In this document: one piece after another, positions 41,161-50,444 of the stretch | Position numbering within the stretch: the stretch's first letter is position 1 | How the letters are laid out: the number at the start of each line of letters is the position of its first letter | NCBI RefSeq assembly: GCF_003700275.1 | Contig: NZ_RBRE01000042.1 | Span: 149,794-213,793, forward strand | Length of the DNA stretch: 64,000 bases | Reading direction: 5' to 3' | Origin: Pseudomonas cichorii | Lineage (GTDB): Bacteria; Pseudomonadota; Gammaproteobacteria; Pseudomonadales; Pseudomonadaceae | The notes under the pieces: model-generated | Seen by the model: the letters and a program-made list of their open reading frames with translations, nothing else | Database searches by the model: none | Told to the model about the DNA's origin: nothing | Program-made: the position numbers and the translations under genes

Positions 41161-42195
41161 TCAGGCGACCTCCACCGGGGTGCCGCCCAGGCGACCCAAC
41201 GCCTGGACCACAGACTCGGGCTCAAGCAGGCGCATGCAGTTGTAATGGCCGAAACGGCAGGTCCGCTCAAAACACGGACTGCACTCGATACCCAACTGCA
41301 CAATCTCGACTTCATCGGCCAACGGTGGAGTAAAGCCGGGCGATGTCGAACCGTAGACTGCCACCAGCGGGCGGTTCAGCGCCGCGGCCACGTGCATCAG
41401 CCCTGAATCGTTGGACACCACGGCGTCGGCGCAGGACAGCAGGTCGATAGCTTCGGCCAGCGAGGTTTCGCCGCTGAGATTGATCGACTCTTCACGCAGC
41501 CCCGGAATCAGGTAATCGCGAATGCTCTCGCCGACCGGATGATCCTTTTTCGAGCCAAACAGCCAGACCTGCCAGCCTTCACGAATCCTCGACTCGGCCA
41601 CCTGAGCATAATGCTCGGCCGGCCAGCGCTTGGACTCACCGAACTCGGCACCAGGGCATAGCGCCAGTACCGGACGATCCAGGCTCAGGCCGAACTTGGC
41701 CAGCGCCGTATCACGCACTGCCGTGTCGATTTTCAGGCTCGGCCTGGGATAGGGACGCGGCAACTCGACGCCCTTGTCGAAGGCCATGGCCATGAAGCGC
41801 TCGATCATCAACGGATAGCGCTGTTTGTCCAGCACCCGCACATCGTTGAGCAGACCGTAGCGGAACTCGCCGCGCCAGCCGGTGCGCTTGGGGATACCGG
41901 CAAAAAAAGGCACCAGCGCGGACTTGAGCGAGTTGGGCAGCAGAATTGCCTGGTCATACTGACCGGCCAGCGACTTGCCGATCCGGCGTCGGGTTGCCAG
42001 TTCCAGCGCGCCATGCCCCAGCGGAAAGCTCAAGGCAGCCCGCACTTCAGGCATGCGCTCCAGCAGCGGACGGCTCCATTCAGGAGCCAGCACATCGATT
42101 TCGCACTCGGGATGGCGCTGCTTCAGACACTGGAACAGCGTTTGCGCCATCACCATGTCCCCGACCCAGCTCGGCCCAACGATAAGAATTTTCAT
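41161..42195 (-). CDS. waaF: LPS heptosyltransferase II
   Basis: WaaF adds the second heptose. The 344-residue GT9 enzyme opens MKILIVGPSWVGDMVMAQTL and shows LALCPGAEFGESKRWPAEHY, LLSCADAVVSNDSGLMHVAA and AVYGSTSPGFTPPLADEVEI, all classic for ADP-heptose:LPS heptosyltransferase II. It is the first gene of the core operon waaF-waaC-waaG-waaP-wapP-wapQ-tandem kinase, whose members abut or overlap for nearly 7 kb. The promoter should lie in the 180 bases between it and glnE, which also hold a REP pair. Confidence 0.97.
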   Translation of the reverse strand: MKILIVGPSWVGDMVMAQTLFQCLKQRHPECEIDVLAPEWSRPLLERMPEVRAALSFPLGHGALELATRRRIGKSLAGQYDQAILLPNSLKSALVPFFAGIPKRTGWRGEFRYGLLNDVRVLDKQRYPLMIERFMAMAFDKGVELPRPYPRPSLKIDTAVRDTALAKFGLSLDRPVLALCPGAEFGESKRWPAEHYAQVAESRIREGWQVWLFGSKKDHPVGESIRDYLIPGLREESINLSGETSLAEAIDLLSCADAVVSNDSGLMHVAAALNRPLVAVYGSTSPGFTPPLADEVEIVQLGIECSPCFERTCRFGHYNCMRLLEPESVVQALGRLGGTPVEVA

Positions 42196-42294
42196 GCTCG
42201 ATCCAAAAACAGCCAGGGAGGCTTGTCAGGTTGCGTGACCTTCCCACACAACCTGACGCCTCCCTGTCATAGCTATATATAGCGCTCGATAAAC

Positions 42295-42364
42295 GCAGGA
42301 GCGAACTCATTCGCGAAAGGGCCAGAGCAACAGGAACATCCCTTCGCGGATGAATCCGCTCCCA
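42295..42364. repeat. REP pair (inverted) between glnE and waaF
   Basis: CGCAGGAGCGAACTCATTCG (42295-42314) and its imperfect inverse near 42341-42364 (CCCTTCGCGGATGAATCCGC followed by TCCCAC) face each other across about 20 bases. The cores match the window's main REP family with a few substitutions. It lies downstream of glnE and upstream of waaF on the same strand. Confidence 0.75.
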
Positions 42365-42374
42365 CCTCATGGGG

Positions 42375-45329
42375 TCAGGTCAATCCCGACTCACTCCAGA
42401 TCCGCATCACTTCCCGCCGCTCGACCTCGAACTGATCACCGGCCACTGTACCGGCCTGGTTCTGCAATGCCTGACGGTGCGCTGCCGCGCGGTATGCCTT
42501 GTAGGCTTCGCGCAACAGGCTGGCATCGACACCAGGCAGCAATCCGGCCTCTTCCAGGCCTTCGAGAATACGAATGTTATCGGTATAGCGCAGCAGTGCG
42601 GGATGTTCTCTGGACCACGCCAAGGCCGCGTATTGCACCATAAATTCGATATCGACGATACCACCGGCGTCCTGCTTCAGATCGAACACCATCGCCGGAT
42701 CGAAAGCATTCGCTCCGCGTCCCGCCGTGGTCAGCCGGGTCCCGAGGTTATCGCGCATCTTGGCGCGCATCTCGCTGACTTCTGCGCGCAGTTTGTCCAG
42801 ATCGCGCTCGCGCCCCAGCACCGCAGCCCGAACCTTGCCGAACTCGCTGCCCACATCGGAACTGCCGACCAGAACCCGGGCACGTACCAGCGCCTGATGC
42901 TCCCAGGTCCAGGCTTCATTTTCCTGATAACGGGCAAAAGCCCCCAGCGAACTGACCAACAGGCCTGATGCGCCAGAAGGTCGCAAGCGCATGTCGACTT
43001 CATAAAGCTGGCCGGAGTTGGTCTGGGTCGTCAGCAGGTGGATGATCCGCTGGCCCAGGCGAGTGAAGAACTGCGCACCGTCGATGGGCTTGGCGCCATC
43101 GGTTTCGGCCTGCGGGTCGCCGTCATGAATAAAGACCAGATCCAGGTCCGAACCATGCCCCAGCTCGATACCGCCGACCTTGCCGTAGCCGACAATCACG
43201 AAGCTCGGATCGCACAGACTGCCATCAGGCCGCGCAGGCGTGCCGTGCCGGGCCACCGTATGCCGCCAGGCCAGCGCCAGCACCTGCTCCAGAATCGCTT
43301 CGGCCAGCCAGGTCAGGTAATCGCTGACTTTCATCAATGGCAAGCTGCCGGATATCTCCGACGCCGCAACTCGCAGGCGATGCGCGAGCTTGAAATGGCG
43401 CAAGGCTTCCATCTGCTGTTCCAGGTCATCCTCGGGAATGCGGATCAACCGCTCATGCAGCTCGGCGGCCAGTTCCGGCGCCAATGGCGGCTTGAACAAC
43501 CGTCCTTCGTTGAGCAGTTCGTCGAGCAACAGCGGAAAGCGGGCAATCTGCTCGGCGATCCACGGACTGGCCGCACACAAGGTCAGCAGACGTCGCAGTG
43601 CATCGGGGTTTTCCGTGAGCAACACCAGATAAGCCGAACGGCGCGCCACAGCCTCGACCAACGGCAGCACCCGCTCAAGCACCAGATCCGGGTTTTGATG
43701 CTCGACCGCCTGAGCCAGCAGACGGGGAATGAAGGCGTCCAGACGCTCGCGCCCCAGACGCTGCATCGAACGCAGTTGCGGGCTGCCACGCAGGTTGGCC
43801 AGTTGCTTGATGGCCTTGTCGGCTTCGACAAACCCGGCTTGCGACAACTGGCGGCAAGCCGCCTCTTCATCCTGGGATTCCTGCCACAGCGGCAGCCATT
43901 CACCGCCGACGATGACCTCGCCGTCATCCTCTTGCTCGTCGTCATCGGAGTCCGGGTCGGCAATCACCTGGCGGAAATGCCATGAAACACGATTGCGCCA
44001 ATGCATCAGCCGCTCATGGAAAGTCGGCCAGTCGGCAAAGCCCAGCATCATGGCTATGCGCGCCTGATCCTGTTGATTGTCGGGCAGCATCTGCGTCTGG
44101 CGGTCGGCGATGGCCTGGATCGCATGTTCGGTGTAGCGCAGGAATTCATAACCTTCGCGCAACTCGTCGGTCACCGCAGACGGTAGATAACCCTGGCCTT
44201 CCAGGGTTTTCAGCACCTTGAACAGGGGACGCTGCTGCAGACTCAGGTCGCGACCACCGTGGATCAACTGGAAGGCCTGGGCAATGAACTCCACTTCACG
44301 AATGCCGCCCGCTCCCAGCTTGATGTTCTCGGCCATGCCCTTGCGCCGGACTTCCTGCTGGATCAACTGCTTCATGGTGCGCAGTGCTTCGATGGCGGAG
44401 AAATCCAGATAACGCCGATAGACGAACGGTCGCAGCATTTGCAGCAATTGCTCGCCGGCAACCTGATCGCCGCCCACCACCCGGGCCTTGATCATGGCGT
44501 AGCGTTCCCAGTCGCGGCCCTGATCCTGGTAATACTGCTCCAGCGCATTGAAACTCAGCACCAGCGCCCCGGATGAACCGTAGGGCCGCAGACGCATATC
44601 GACGCGGAACACGAAGCCATCGACCGTGACCGGGTCCAGCGCCTTGATCAGGCGTTGTCCCAGGCGAATGAAAAATTCCTGGTTATCCAGCGCGCGTTTC
44701 GCACCGACTGTCTCGCCGCCTTCGGGGTAAGCGAAGATCAGGTCGATATCCGAAGACAGGTTCAGTTCCACGGCACCCAGCTTGCCCATGCCGAGAATCA
44801 CCATCTGCTGCGGCTCGCCGCTGCGACGCCCGGTTGGCGTGCCGAGCAACTGGCAGTGCCGCTCGTACAGCCATTGATAGGCCAGGTCGATGCAGCCATC
44901 TGCCATCTCGGACAGATCACGGCAGGTTTCGATCAAATCTGCCTGACGGGTAAGATCGCGCCAGATAATCCGCACTTGCTGGCGCATGCGTTGCCGACGT
45001 AGATTACGCCCCAGCTCATCATCGCTGCTGGCAGTCAGGACTGCGGCAGCTATTTGCCCGCGCAACTCGCCGGCACTGAAACTGCGTTCCAGCTCGCCTG
45101 ATTCGGCCAGCTCCAGCAGCATGCGAGGATCGCGACAGACCTGCTCGGTGACGAAGTCACTGGCCGCGCAGACCCGGTCGAAAGCCTTGCGCCGCGCCTC
45201 GGGCCATGCCTCGAAAGAAGCCAGTGAATCCTCTGGCAAAGCAGCAAGCGCGGTACGAAATGTCTGTTGTGCACGGGTAACTAAAGGCAGCAGGATGGCC
45301 GGAAAATCGGCCAGCGAAGGTAGGCTCAT
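42375..45329 (-). CDS. glnE: Bifunctional glutamine synthetase adenylyltransferase/deadenylase
   Basis: GlnE adenylylates glutamine synthetase to switch it off in nitrogen excess and removes the AMP again, under control of PII. The 984-residue protein has both nucleotidyltransferase halves. The N-terminal deadenylase has ILGMGKLGAVELNLSSDIDL (near residue 190) and FVFRVDMRLRPYGSSG. The C-terminal adenylylase has GYGKVGGIELGHGSDLDLVF (near 720) and LYEVDMRLRPSGASG. Helical linkers with GAGGIREVEF and DAGGIVDIEFMVQ follow each. Length is typical. It reads toward the waa operon and is divergent from aceE. Confidence 0.96.
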   Translation of the reverse strand: MSLPSLADFPAILLPLVTRAQQTFRTALAALPEDSLASFEAWPEARRKAFDRVCAASDFVTEQVCRDPRMLLELAESGELERSFSAGELRGQIAAAVLTASSDDELGRNLRRQRMRQQVRIIWRDLTRQADLIETCRDLSEMADGCIDLAYQWLYERHCQLLGTPTGRRSGEPQQMVILGMGKLGAVELNLSSDIDLIFAYPEGGETVGAKRALDNQEFFIRLGQRLIKALDPVTVDGFVFRVDMRLRPYGSSGALVLSFNALEQYYQDQGRDWERYAMIKARVVGGDQVAGEQLLQMLRPFVYRRYLDFSAIEALRTMKQLIQQEVRRKGMAENIKLGAGGIREVEFIAQAFQLIHGGRDLSLQQRPLFKVLKTLEGQGYLPSAVTDELREGYEFLRYTEHAIQAIADRQTQMLPDNQQDQARIAMMLGFADWPTFHERLMHWRNRVSWHFRQVIADPDSDDDEQEDDGEVIVGGEWLPLWQESQDEEAACRQLSQAGFVEADKAIKQLANLRGSPQLRSMQRLGRERLDAFIPRLLAQAVEHQNPDLVLERVLPLVEAVARRSAYLVLLTENPDALRRLLTLCAASPWIAEQIARFPLLLDELLNEGRLFKPPLAPELAAELHERLIRIPEDDLEQQMEALRHFKLAHRLRVAASEISGSLPLMKVSDYLTWLAEAILEQVLALAWRHTVARHGTPARPDGSLCDPSFVIVGYGKVGGIELGHGSDLDLVFIHDGDPQAETDGAKPIDGAQFFTRLGQRIIHLLTTQTNSGQLYEVDMRLRPSGASGLLVSSLGAFARYQENEAWTWEHQALVRARVLVGSSDVGSEFGKVRAAVLGRERDLDKLRAEVSEMRAKMRDNLGTRLTTAGRGANAFDPAMVFDLKQDAGGIVDIEFMVQYAALAWSREHPALLRYTDNIRILEGLEEAGLLPGVDASLLREAYKAYRAAAHRQALQNQAGTVAGDQFEVERREVMRIWSESGLT

Positions 45330-45711
45330 GGTCTATCCTTGATCGGCGTACGAAGGACTACCTGCCATGTCCGCAAGATCCATGCGCAACCACCGACTGT
45401 CGAACAAAGGTTATAAATTGCTGAAAAATTCGCTTTACTAGCACAAGTCGCCAATTTTTCACCTTGATATATAAAGTTCCAATCAACGGTAACGTTTTAT
45501 CTCACAACACGACAGGAGCGATTTGGTCGCTTCTCTGTAGTTTTACTACTAGGCATGTAACTCGAAGGGCTGAAATGGTCGTCGATTTGTAGTAAAACTA
45601 CACGCCGCCGGAACAACCTCCGGTAATCCAAGAATTTATGTCGTCTGCCCACAAGGCCAGTCGCAAACTCAGGCAACCGATTCTGGAAGCCTTTCCGCCC
45701 TGGAGCAAGCC
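45330..45711. other. glnE-aceE divergent regulatory region
   Basis: The 382 bases between the divergent glnE and aceE genes are AT-richer than the genes (for example 45412-45500), as expected for promoter DNA. Apart from the paired palindromes at 45537-45601, I see no RNA gene or repeat. A possible extended promoter lies near TTGATATATAAAG (45463-45475), but the spacing to any -35 is not convincing. No ribosome-binding-site-like run stands out; the aceE ATG at 45712 is preceded by GGAGCAAGCC. Confidence 0.5.
45537..45601. promoter_or_regulatory. Two GntR/FadR-type operator palindromes upstream of aceE
   Basis: GTAGTTTTACTAC (45537-45549) and GTAGTAAAACTAC (45589-45601) are each 5-bp palindromic arms around a three-base centre, and each is the reverse complement of the other. 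Both fit TNGTNNNACNA, the operator consensus of FadR-subfamily GntR regulators, the group that includes E. coli PdhR, the repressor of the pyruvate dehydrogenase operon. Their centres are 52 bp apart, about five helical turns, so bound dimers would lie on the same face of the DNA. The second site ends 110 bases before the aceE start. The regulator gene is not in the window. Confidence 0.7.
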
Positions 45712-48357
45712 ATGCAAGACCTCGATCCCGTCGAAACCCAGGAATGGCTGGACGCCCTGGAATCGGTTCTCGACAAAGAAGGCGAAGACCGTGCTCATTA
45801 CCTGATGACCCGTATGGGCGAACTGGCCACTCGTAGTGGTTCGCAACTGCCTTACGCCATCACCACGCCTTACCGCAACACCATTCCGGTTACCCACGAA
45901 GCACGCATGCCTGGCGACCTGTTCATGGAACGCCGCATTCGCTCGCTGGTACGCTGGAACGCATTGGCAATGGTTGTCAAAACCAACCTGAACGACCCGG
46001 ACCTGGGCGGTCACATCTCCAGCTTCGCTTCCAGCGCGACGCTGTATGACATCGGTTTCAACTACTTCTTCCAGGCCCCGACCGACGAGCACGGCGGCGA
46101 CCTGATCTACTTCCAGGGTCACGCTTCCCCGGGCGTCTACGCTCGTGCGTTCCTCGAAGGCCGCATCACCGAAGACCAGATGAACAACTTCCGTCAGGAA
46201 GTCGACGGCAAAGGTCTGTCTTCCTATCCGCACCCATGGCTGATGCCTGATTTCTGGCAGTTCCCGACCGTATCCATGGGTCTGGGCCCGATCCAGGCGA
46301 TCTACCAGGCGCGTTTCATGAAGTACATGGAAAGCCGTGGCTACATCCCTGCCGGCAAGCAGAAGATCTGGTGCTTCATGGGCGACGGCGAGTGCGACGA
46401 GCCGGAATCCCTGGGCGCAATCGCTCTGGCCGGTCGTGAGAAGCTCGACAACCTGATCTTCGTCATCAACTGCAACCTGCAGCGTCTTGATGGCCCGGTT
46501 CGCGGCAACGCCAAGATCATCCAGGAACTCGAAGGCGTGTTCCGTGGTGCCCAGTGGAACGTCAACAAAGTCATCTGGGGCCGTTTCTGGGACCCGCTGC
46601 TGGCCAAGGACACCAACGGTGCACTGCAACGCCGCATGGACGAAGTCATCGACGGCGAGTACCAGAACTACAAGGCCAAGGACGGAGCGTTCGTTCGCGA
46701 GCACTTCTTCAACACGCCTGAACTCAAGGCCATGGTCGAAGACCTGTCCGACGACGAAATCTGGAAGCTCAACCGTGGTGGCCACGACCCGTACAAGGTC
46801 TACGCGGCTTACCATCAGGCGGTCAACCACAAGGAACAGCCGACTGTCATCCTGGCCAAGACCATCAAGGGTTACGGTACAGGTGCAGGCGAAGCCAAGA
46901 ACACCGCGCACAACACCAAGAAGGTCGATGTCGACAGCCTGCGTCACTTCCGTGACCGCTTCGACGTGCCGATCAAGGACGCCGACCTGGAAAAACTGCC
47001 GTTCTTCCGTCCGGAAGAAGGCAGCGCCGAAGCCCGTTACCTGGCCGAGCGCCGCAGCGCCCTGGGCGGTTTCGTGCCACAGCGTCGCGCCAAGAGCTTC
47101 AGCATCCCGACACCTCCGCTGGAAACGCTGAAAGCGATCCTCGACGGCTCGGGCGACCGTGAAATCTCCACCACCATGGCCTTCGTGCGGATCCTCGCGC
47201 AACTGGTCAAGGACAAGGAAATCGGCCAGCGCATCGTTCCGATCATCCCGGACGAAGCCCGTACCTTCGGTATGGAAGGCATGTTCCGTCAGTTGGGCAT
47301 CTACTCGTCGGTCGGCCAGCTCTACGAGCCAGTCGATAAAGACCAGGTGATGTTCTACCGCGAGGACAAGAAGGGCCAGATCCTCGAGGAAGGCATCAAC
47401 GAAGCCGGCGCCATGTCGTCGTTCATCGCTGCCGGTACTTCCTACAGCAACCACAACCAGCCGATGCTGCCGTTCTACATCTTCTACTCGATGTTCGGCT
47501 TCCAGCGGATCGGTGACCTGGCATGGGCCGCTGGCGACAGCCGCACCCGTGGCTTCCTGATCGGCGGCACCGCCGGCCGTACCACGCTGAACGGCGAAGG
47601 CCTGCAGCACGAAGACGGTCACAGCCACATCCTGGCCGCCACCGTGCCGAACTGCCGCACCTATGATCCGACCTACGGCTACGAGCTGGCGGTGATCATC
47701 CAGGACGGCATGAAGAAGATGACCGAAGAACAACAGGACATCTTCTACTACATCACCGTGATGAACGAAGCCTACACCCAGCCAGCCATCCCGGCCGGCG
47801 TCGAGGAAGGCATCATCAAGGGCATGTACCTGCTCGAGGAAGACACCAAGGCCGCGGCGCACCACGTCCAGTTGCTGGGCTCGGGCACCATCCTGCGTGA
47901 AGTCCGCGAAGCAGCGAAGATCCTGCGCGACGAATTCAACGTCGGCGCTGACGTCTGGAGCGTTACCAGCTTCAACGAACTGCGTCGCGATGGTCTGGCA
48001 GTAGAGCGCTCCAACCGCCTGCACCCAGGCCAGAAGCCTCAGCAGACCTACGTCGAGCAATGCCTGAGCGGTCGCAAGGGTCCGGTCATCGCATCGACCG
48101 ACTACATGAAGCTGTTCGCTGACCAGATCCGTCAGTGGGTTCCATCCAAGGAATACAAAGTGCTGGGCACCGACGGTTTCGGCCGTAGCGACAGCCGCCG
48201 CAAGCTGCGTCACTTCTTTGAAGTCGACCGCAACTTCGTGGTGCTGGCAGCCCTGGAAGCCTTGGCTGACCGTGGCGACATCGAACCTAAAGTCGTGGCC
48301 GAGGCCATTGCCAAGTTCGGTATCGATCCTGAAAAACGCAACCCACTGGACTGTTAA
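45712..48357 (+). CDS. aceE: Pyruvate dehydrogenase E1 component (homodimeric type)
   Basis: AceE decarboxylates pyruvate with thiamine diphosphate and loads acetyl groups onto the lipoyl domains of AceF. The 881-residue protein is the single-chain alpha2-type E1. It has HISSFASSATLYDIGFNYFF, the ThDP/Mg motif MGDGECDEPES starting near residue 223 with the closing NCNLQRLDGPV, and the transketolase-like INEAGAMSSFIAAGTSYSNH with the cofactor-activating Glu. The ATG at 45712 gives the usual length. aceF follows after 154 bases, and twin palindromes lie upstream. The thiC gene upstream in the window supplies the precursor of its cofactor, but no direct link is implied. Confidence 0.98.
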   Translation: MQDLDPVETQEWLDALESVLDKEGEDRAHYLMTRMGELATRSGSQLPYAITTPYRNTIPVTHEARMPGDLFMERRIRSLVRWNALAMVVKTNLNDPDLGGHISSFASSATLYDIGFNYFFQAPTDEHGGDLIYFQGHASPGVYARAFLEGRITEDQMNNFRQEVDGKGLSSYPHPWLMPDFWQFPTVSMGLGPIQAIYQARFMKYMESRGYIPAGKQKIWCFMGDGECDEPESLGAIALAGREKLDNLIFVINCNLQRLDGPVRGNAKIIQELEGVFRGAQWNVNKVIWGRFWDPLLAKDTNGALQRRMDEVIDGEYQNYKAKDGAFVREHFFNTPELKAMVEDLSDDEIWKLNRGGHDPYKVYAAYHQAVNHKEQPTVILAKTIKGYGTGAGEAKNTAHNTKKVDVDSLRHFRDRFDVPIKDADLEKLPFFRPEEGSAEARYLAERRSALGGFVPQRRAKSFSIPTPPLETLKAILDGSGDREISTTMAFVRILAQLVKDKEIGQRIVPIIPDEARTFGMEGMFRQLGIYSSVGQLYEPVDKDQVMFYREDKKGQILEEGINEAGAMSSFIAAGTSYSNHNQPMLPFYIFYSMFGFQRIGDLAWAAGDSRTRGFLIGGTAGRTTLNGEGLQHEDGHSHILAATVPNCRTYDPTYGYELAVIIQDGMKKMTEEQQDIFYYITVMNEAYTQPAIPAGVEEGIIKGMYLLEEDTKAAAHHVQLLGSGTILREVREAAKILRDEFNVGADVWSVTSFNELRRDGLAVERSNRLHPGQKPQQTYVEQCLSGRKGPVIASTDYMKLFADQIRQWVPSKEYKVLGTDGFGRSDSRRKLRHFFEVDRNFVVLAALEALADRGDIEPKVVAEAIAKFGIDPEKRNPLDC

Positions 48358-48511
48358 GAGCCTGCTTCAACATCGGTAACCTGCGCTGATCAAGAGCGTG
48401 AAACAGCCGAGGATGCGGAATTTACATCTGTAAATGAGCATCCAACGCTGTTTCGTTGCAACTGGATACGGCGCCATCGAGAATGAACAGGTTCTGCGAA
48501 GGAGATACATT

Positions 48512-50149
48512 GTGAGTGAGTTAATTCGCGTACCCGACATCGGCAACGGTGAAGGTGAAGTCATTGAGTTGCTGGTCAAGGCCGGTGATCGCATCGAAGC
48601 CGACCAGAGCATCCTGACGCTTGAGTCCGACAAGGCGAGCATGGAAATCCCTGCTCCCAAGGCCGGCGTCATCAAGGTCATGAAGGTCAAGCTGGGCGAC
48701 CGCCTGAAAGAAGGCGACGAGCTGTTTGAACTGGAAGTTGAAGGCGAAGCAACTGCCCCGGCGGCTCCTGCTGCCGAAGCGGCACCGGCGCCAGCTGCCG
48801 AGAAGCCGGCTGCTGAAGCTCCTGCGGCGGCGCCTGCACCTGCTGCAGCCGCTACCGTTCAGGACATCCACGTTCCTGATATCGGTTCGTCGGGCAAGGC
48901 CAAGATCATCGAAGTCCTGGTCAAGCCGGGCGACAGCATCCAGGCCGATCAATCGCTGATCACCCTGGAATCCGACAAGGCCAGCATGGAGATCCCGTCT
49001 CCAGCCGCCGGCGTGGTCGAGAGCGTTGAAGTCAAGCTGGAACAGGAAGTCGGTACTGGCGACCTGATTCTCAAACTGAAGATCGCAGGCGCTGCACCTG
49101 CTGCTCCAGCTCAGGCTGCCAGCGCTCCAGCCGCAGCTCCGGCCAAGGCTGAAGCTGCACCTGCACCGGCTGCCGCACCTGCTGCGAAAACAGAGGCTGC
49201 TCCGGCTCCGGCTCCGGCCCCAGCGCCAGGCGGTGCCAAGGTTCACGCAGGCCCGGCGGTTCGTCAGTTGGCTCGCGAGTTCGGCGTCGAGTTGAACGCT
49301 GTCAGCGCCACCGGCCCACACGGCCGTGTGCTGAAAGAAGACGTACAGGTTTACGTCAAGGCCATGATGCAGAAGGCCAAGGAAGCTCCAGCCGGCGGCG
49401 CAAGCGGCGGCATGGGCATCCAGCCGATTCCGGAAGTCGATTTCAGCCGTTTCGGCGAAATCGAAGAAGTGCCGATGACCCGCCTGATGCAACTGGGCGC
49501 TACCGGCCTGCATCGCAGCTGGCTGAACATCCCGCACGTCACGCAATTCGACCAGGCCGACATCACCGACCTGGAAGCTTTCCGTGTTGCGCAGAAAGCC
49601 GCAGCCGAGAAGGCTGGCGTCAAGCTGACCGTGCTGCCACTGCTGCTCAAGTCCATCGCGCACCTGCTCAAGGAGCTGCCGGACTTCAACGCTTCGCTGG
49701 CACCAAGCGGCAAGGCCGTGATCCGCAAGAAGTACGTGCACATCGGCTTCGCCGTGGACACTCCGGACGGCCTGCTGGTCCCGGTAATCCGCAACGTCGA
49801 TCAGAAAAACCTGCTGCAACTGGCAGCCGAAGCAGCCGAACTGGCTGAAAAGGCGCGCAACAAGAAGCTGACCGCGAACGACATGCAAGGCGCATGCTTC
49901 ACGATCTCCAGCCTCGGTCACATCGGCGGCACCGGCTTCACGCCGATCGTCAATGCACCGGAAGTGGCGATCCTCGGCGTTTCCAAGGCAACCATCCAGC
50001 CAGTCTGGGACGGCAAAGCCTTCCAGCCGAAACTGATGCTGCCACTGTCGCTGTCCTACGATCACCGTGTGATCAATGGTGCAGCAGCAGCACGCTTCAC
50101 CAAACGCTTGAGCGAATTGCTGGCGGATATCCGCACGATTCTGCTGTAA
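48512..50149 (+). CDS. aceF: Pyruvate dehydrogenase E2, dihydrolipoamide acetyltransferase
   Basis: AceF forms the core of the pyruvate dehydrogenase complex. The 545-residue protein (GTG start 48512, AAGGAG seven bases upstream) has two lipoyl domains with DKA lysines Lys41 and Lys156. Each is followed by a long Ala-Pro-rich flexible linker. An E3/E1-binding domain comes next (HAGPAVRQLAREFGVELNAV), then the catalytic domain ending SYDHRVINGAAAARFTKRLS. His518 is catalytic. The usual Asp of HxxxDG is Asn522, as in Azotobacter vinelandii E2p, so this is a lineage trait and not a defect. The open frame starts at 48434, but that part precedes the ribosome-binding site. Confidence 0.97.
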   Translation: MSELIRVPDIGNGEGEVIELLVKAGDRIEADQSILTLESDKASMEIPAPKAGVIKVMKVKLGDRLKEGDELFELEVEGEATAPAAPAAEAAPAPAAEKPAAEAPAAAPAPAAAATVQDIHVPDIGSSGKAKIIEVLVKPGDSIQADQSLITLESDKASMEIPSPAAGVVESVEVKLEQEVGTGDLILKLKIAGAAPAAPAQAASAPAAAPAKAEAAPAPAAAPAAKTEAAPAPAPAPAPGGAKVHAGPAVRQLAREFGVELNAVSATGPHGRVLKEDVQVYVKAMMQKAKEAPAGGASGGMGIQPIPEVDFSRFGEIEEVPMTRLMQLGATGLHRSWLNIPHVTQFDQADITDLEAFRVAQKAAAEKAGVKLTVLPLLLKSIAHLLKELPDFNASLAPSGKAVIRKKYVHIGFAVDTPDGLLVPVIRNVDQKNLLQLAAEAAELAEKARNKKLTANDMQGACFTISSLGHIGGTGFTPIVNAPEVAILGVSKATIQPVWDGKAFQPKLMLPLSLSYDHRVINGAAAARFTKRLSELLADIRTILL

Positions 50150-50158
50150 GCCCGGACA

Positions 50159-50177
50159 GGCCCGCCGCTGGCGGGCC
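50159..50177 (+). terminator. GC-rich hairpin just after aceF
   Basis: GGCCCGCC (50159-50166), a three-base loop and GGCGGGCC (50170-50177) form a perfect 8-bp stem ten bases after the aceF stop. Only two T residues follow directly. It may stabilise the 3' end or act together with the stronger terminator about 40 bases further on. Confidence 0.55.
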
Positions 50178-50215
50178 TTGCCATGTGTTTCCGAGCTGCC
50201 ACGCTCGAACCTCAA

Positions 50216-50242
50216 CCCCGCCTTCAAGCGGGGCTTTTTTTT
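50216..50242 (+). terminator. Intrinsic terminator of the aceEF transcript
   Basis: CCCCGC (50216-50221), loop CTTCAA and GCGGGG (50228-50233) form a GC stem, followed by C and a run of eight T (50235-50242). This is a textbook rho-independent terminator on the plus strand, 66 bases after aceF. The 200 bases from here to dipA hold no other feature that I recognise. Confidence 0.9.
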
Positions 50243-50444
50243 GCCCGGACCTTCTGGCTGCACACTGAATTTTTGCCAACCGACCAATTGCATTACAGAG
50301 CCCGGACAACCGGCCGATATTTATAGCACTAAGCCACCGCGTTCTCTTGTAAGCCCGAGCTGCATGATGCAACCTTGCCATACGCGAAAGTAATATGGGC
50401 CCTATGCCCCCACCGCGATCAGTATTCCGGAAGCGAGTTTGTTC

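Noticed and set aside
45598..48213. An 871-codon open frame antisense to aceE
   Set aside because: It mirrors aceE and arises because strong GC-rich codon bias suppresses stops on the opposite strand. Its product is low in motifs and rich in Val/Asp/Arg repeats with no recognisable domain.
48726..49230. DNA-level tandem repeat in aceF
   Set aside because: The repetitiveness comes from Ala-Pro linkers and duplicated lipoyl domains, which are normal for E2p.
50075..50077. AceF catalytic Asp replaced by Asn522 as a possible inactivating mutation
   Set aside because: The same Asn occurs in the well-studied Azotobacter vinelandii E2p, so it is a normal feature of this lineage.
48521..50293. A 590-codon frame antisense to aceF
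   Set aside because: Shadow of the Ala-Pro-rich linkers and lipoyl domains. It gives long Ser/Arg/Cys-rich runs typical of reversed Ala/Pro codons.
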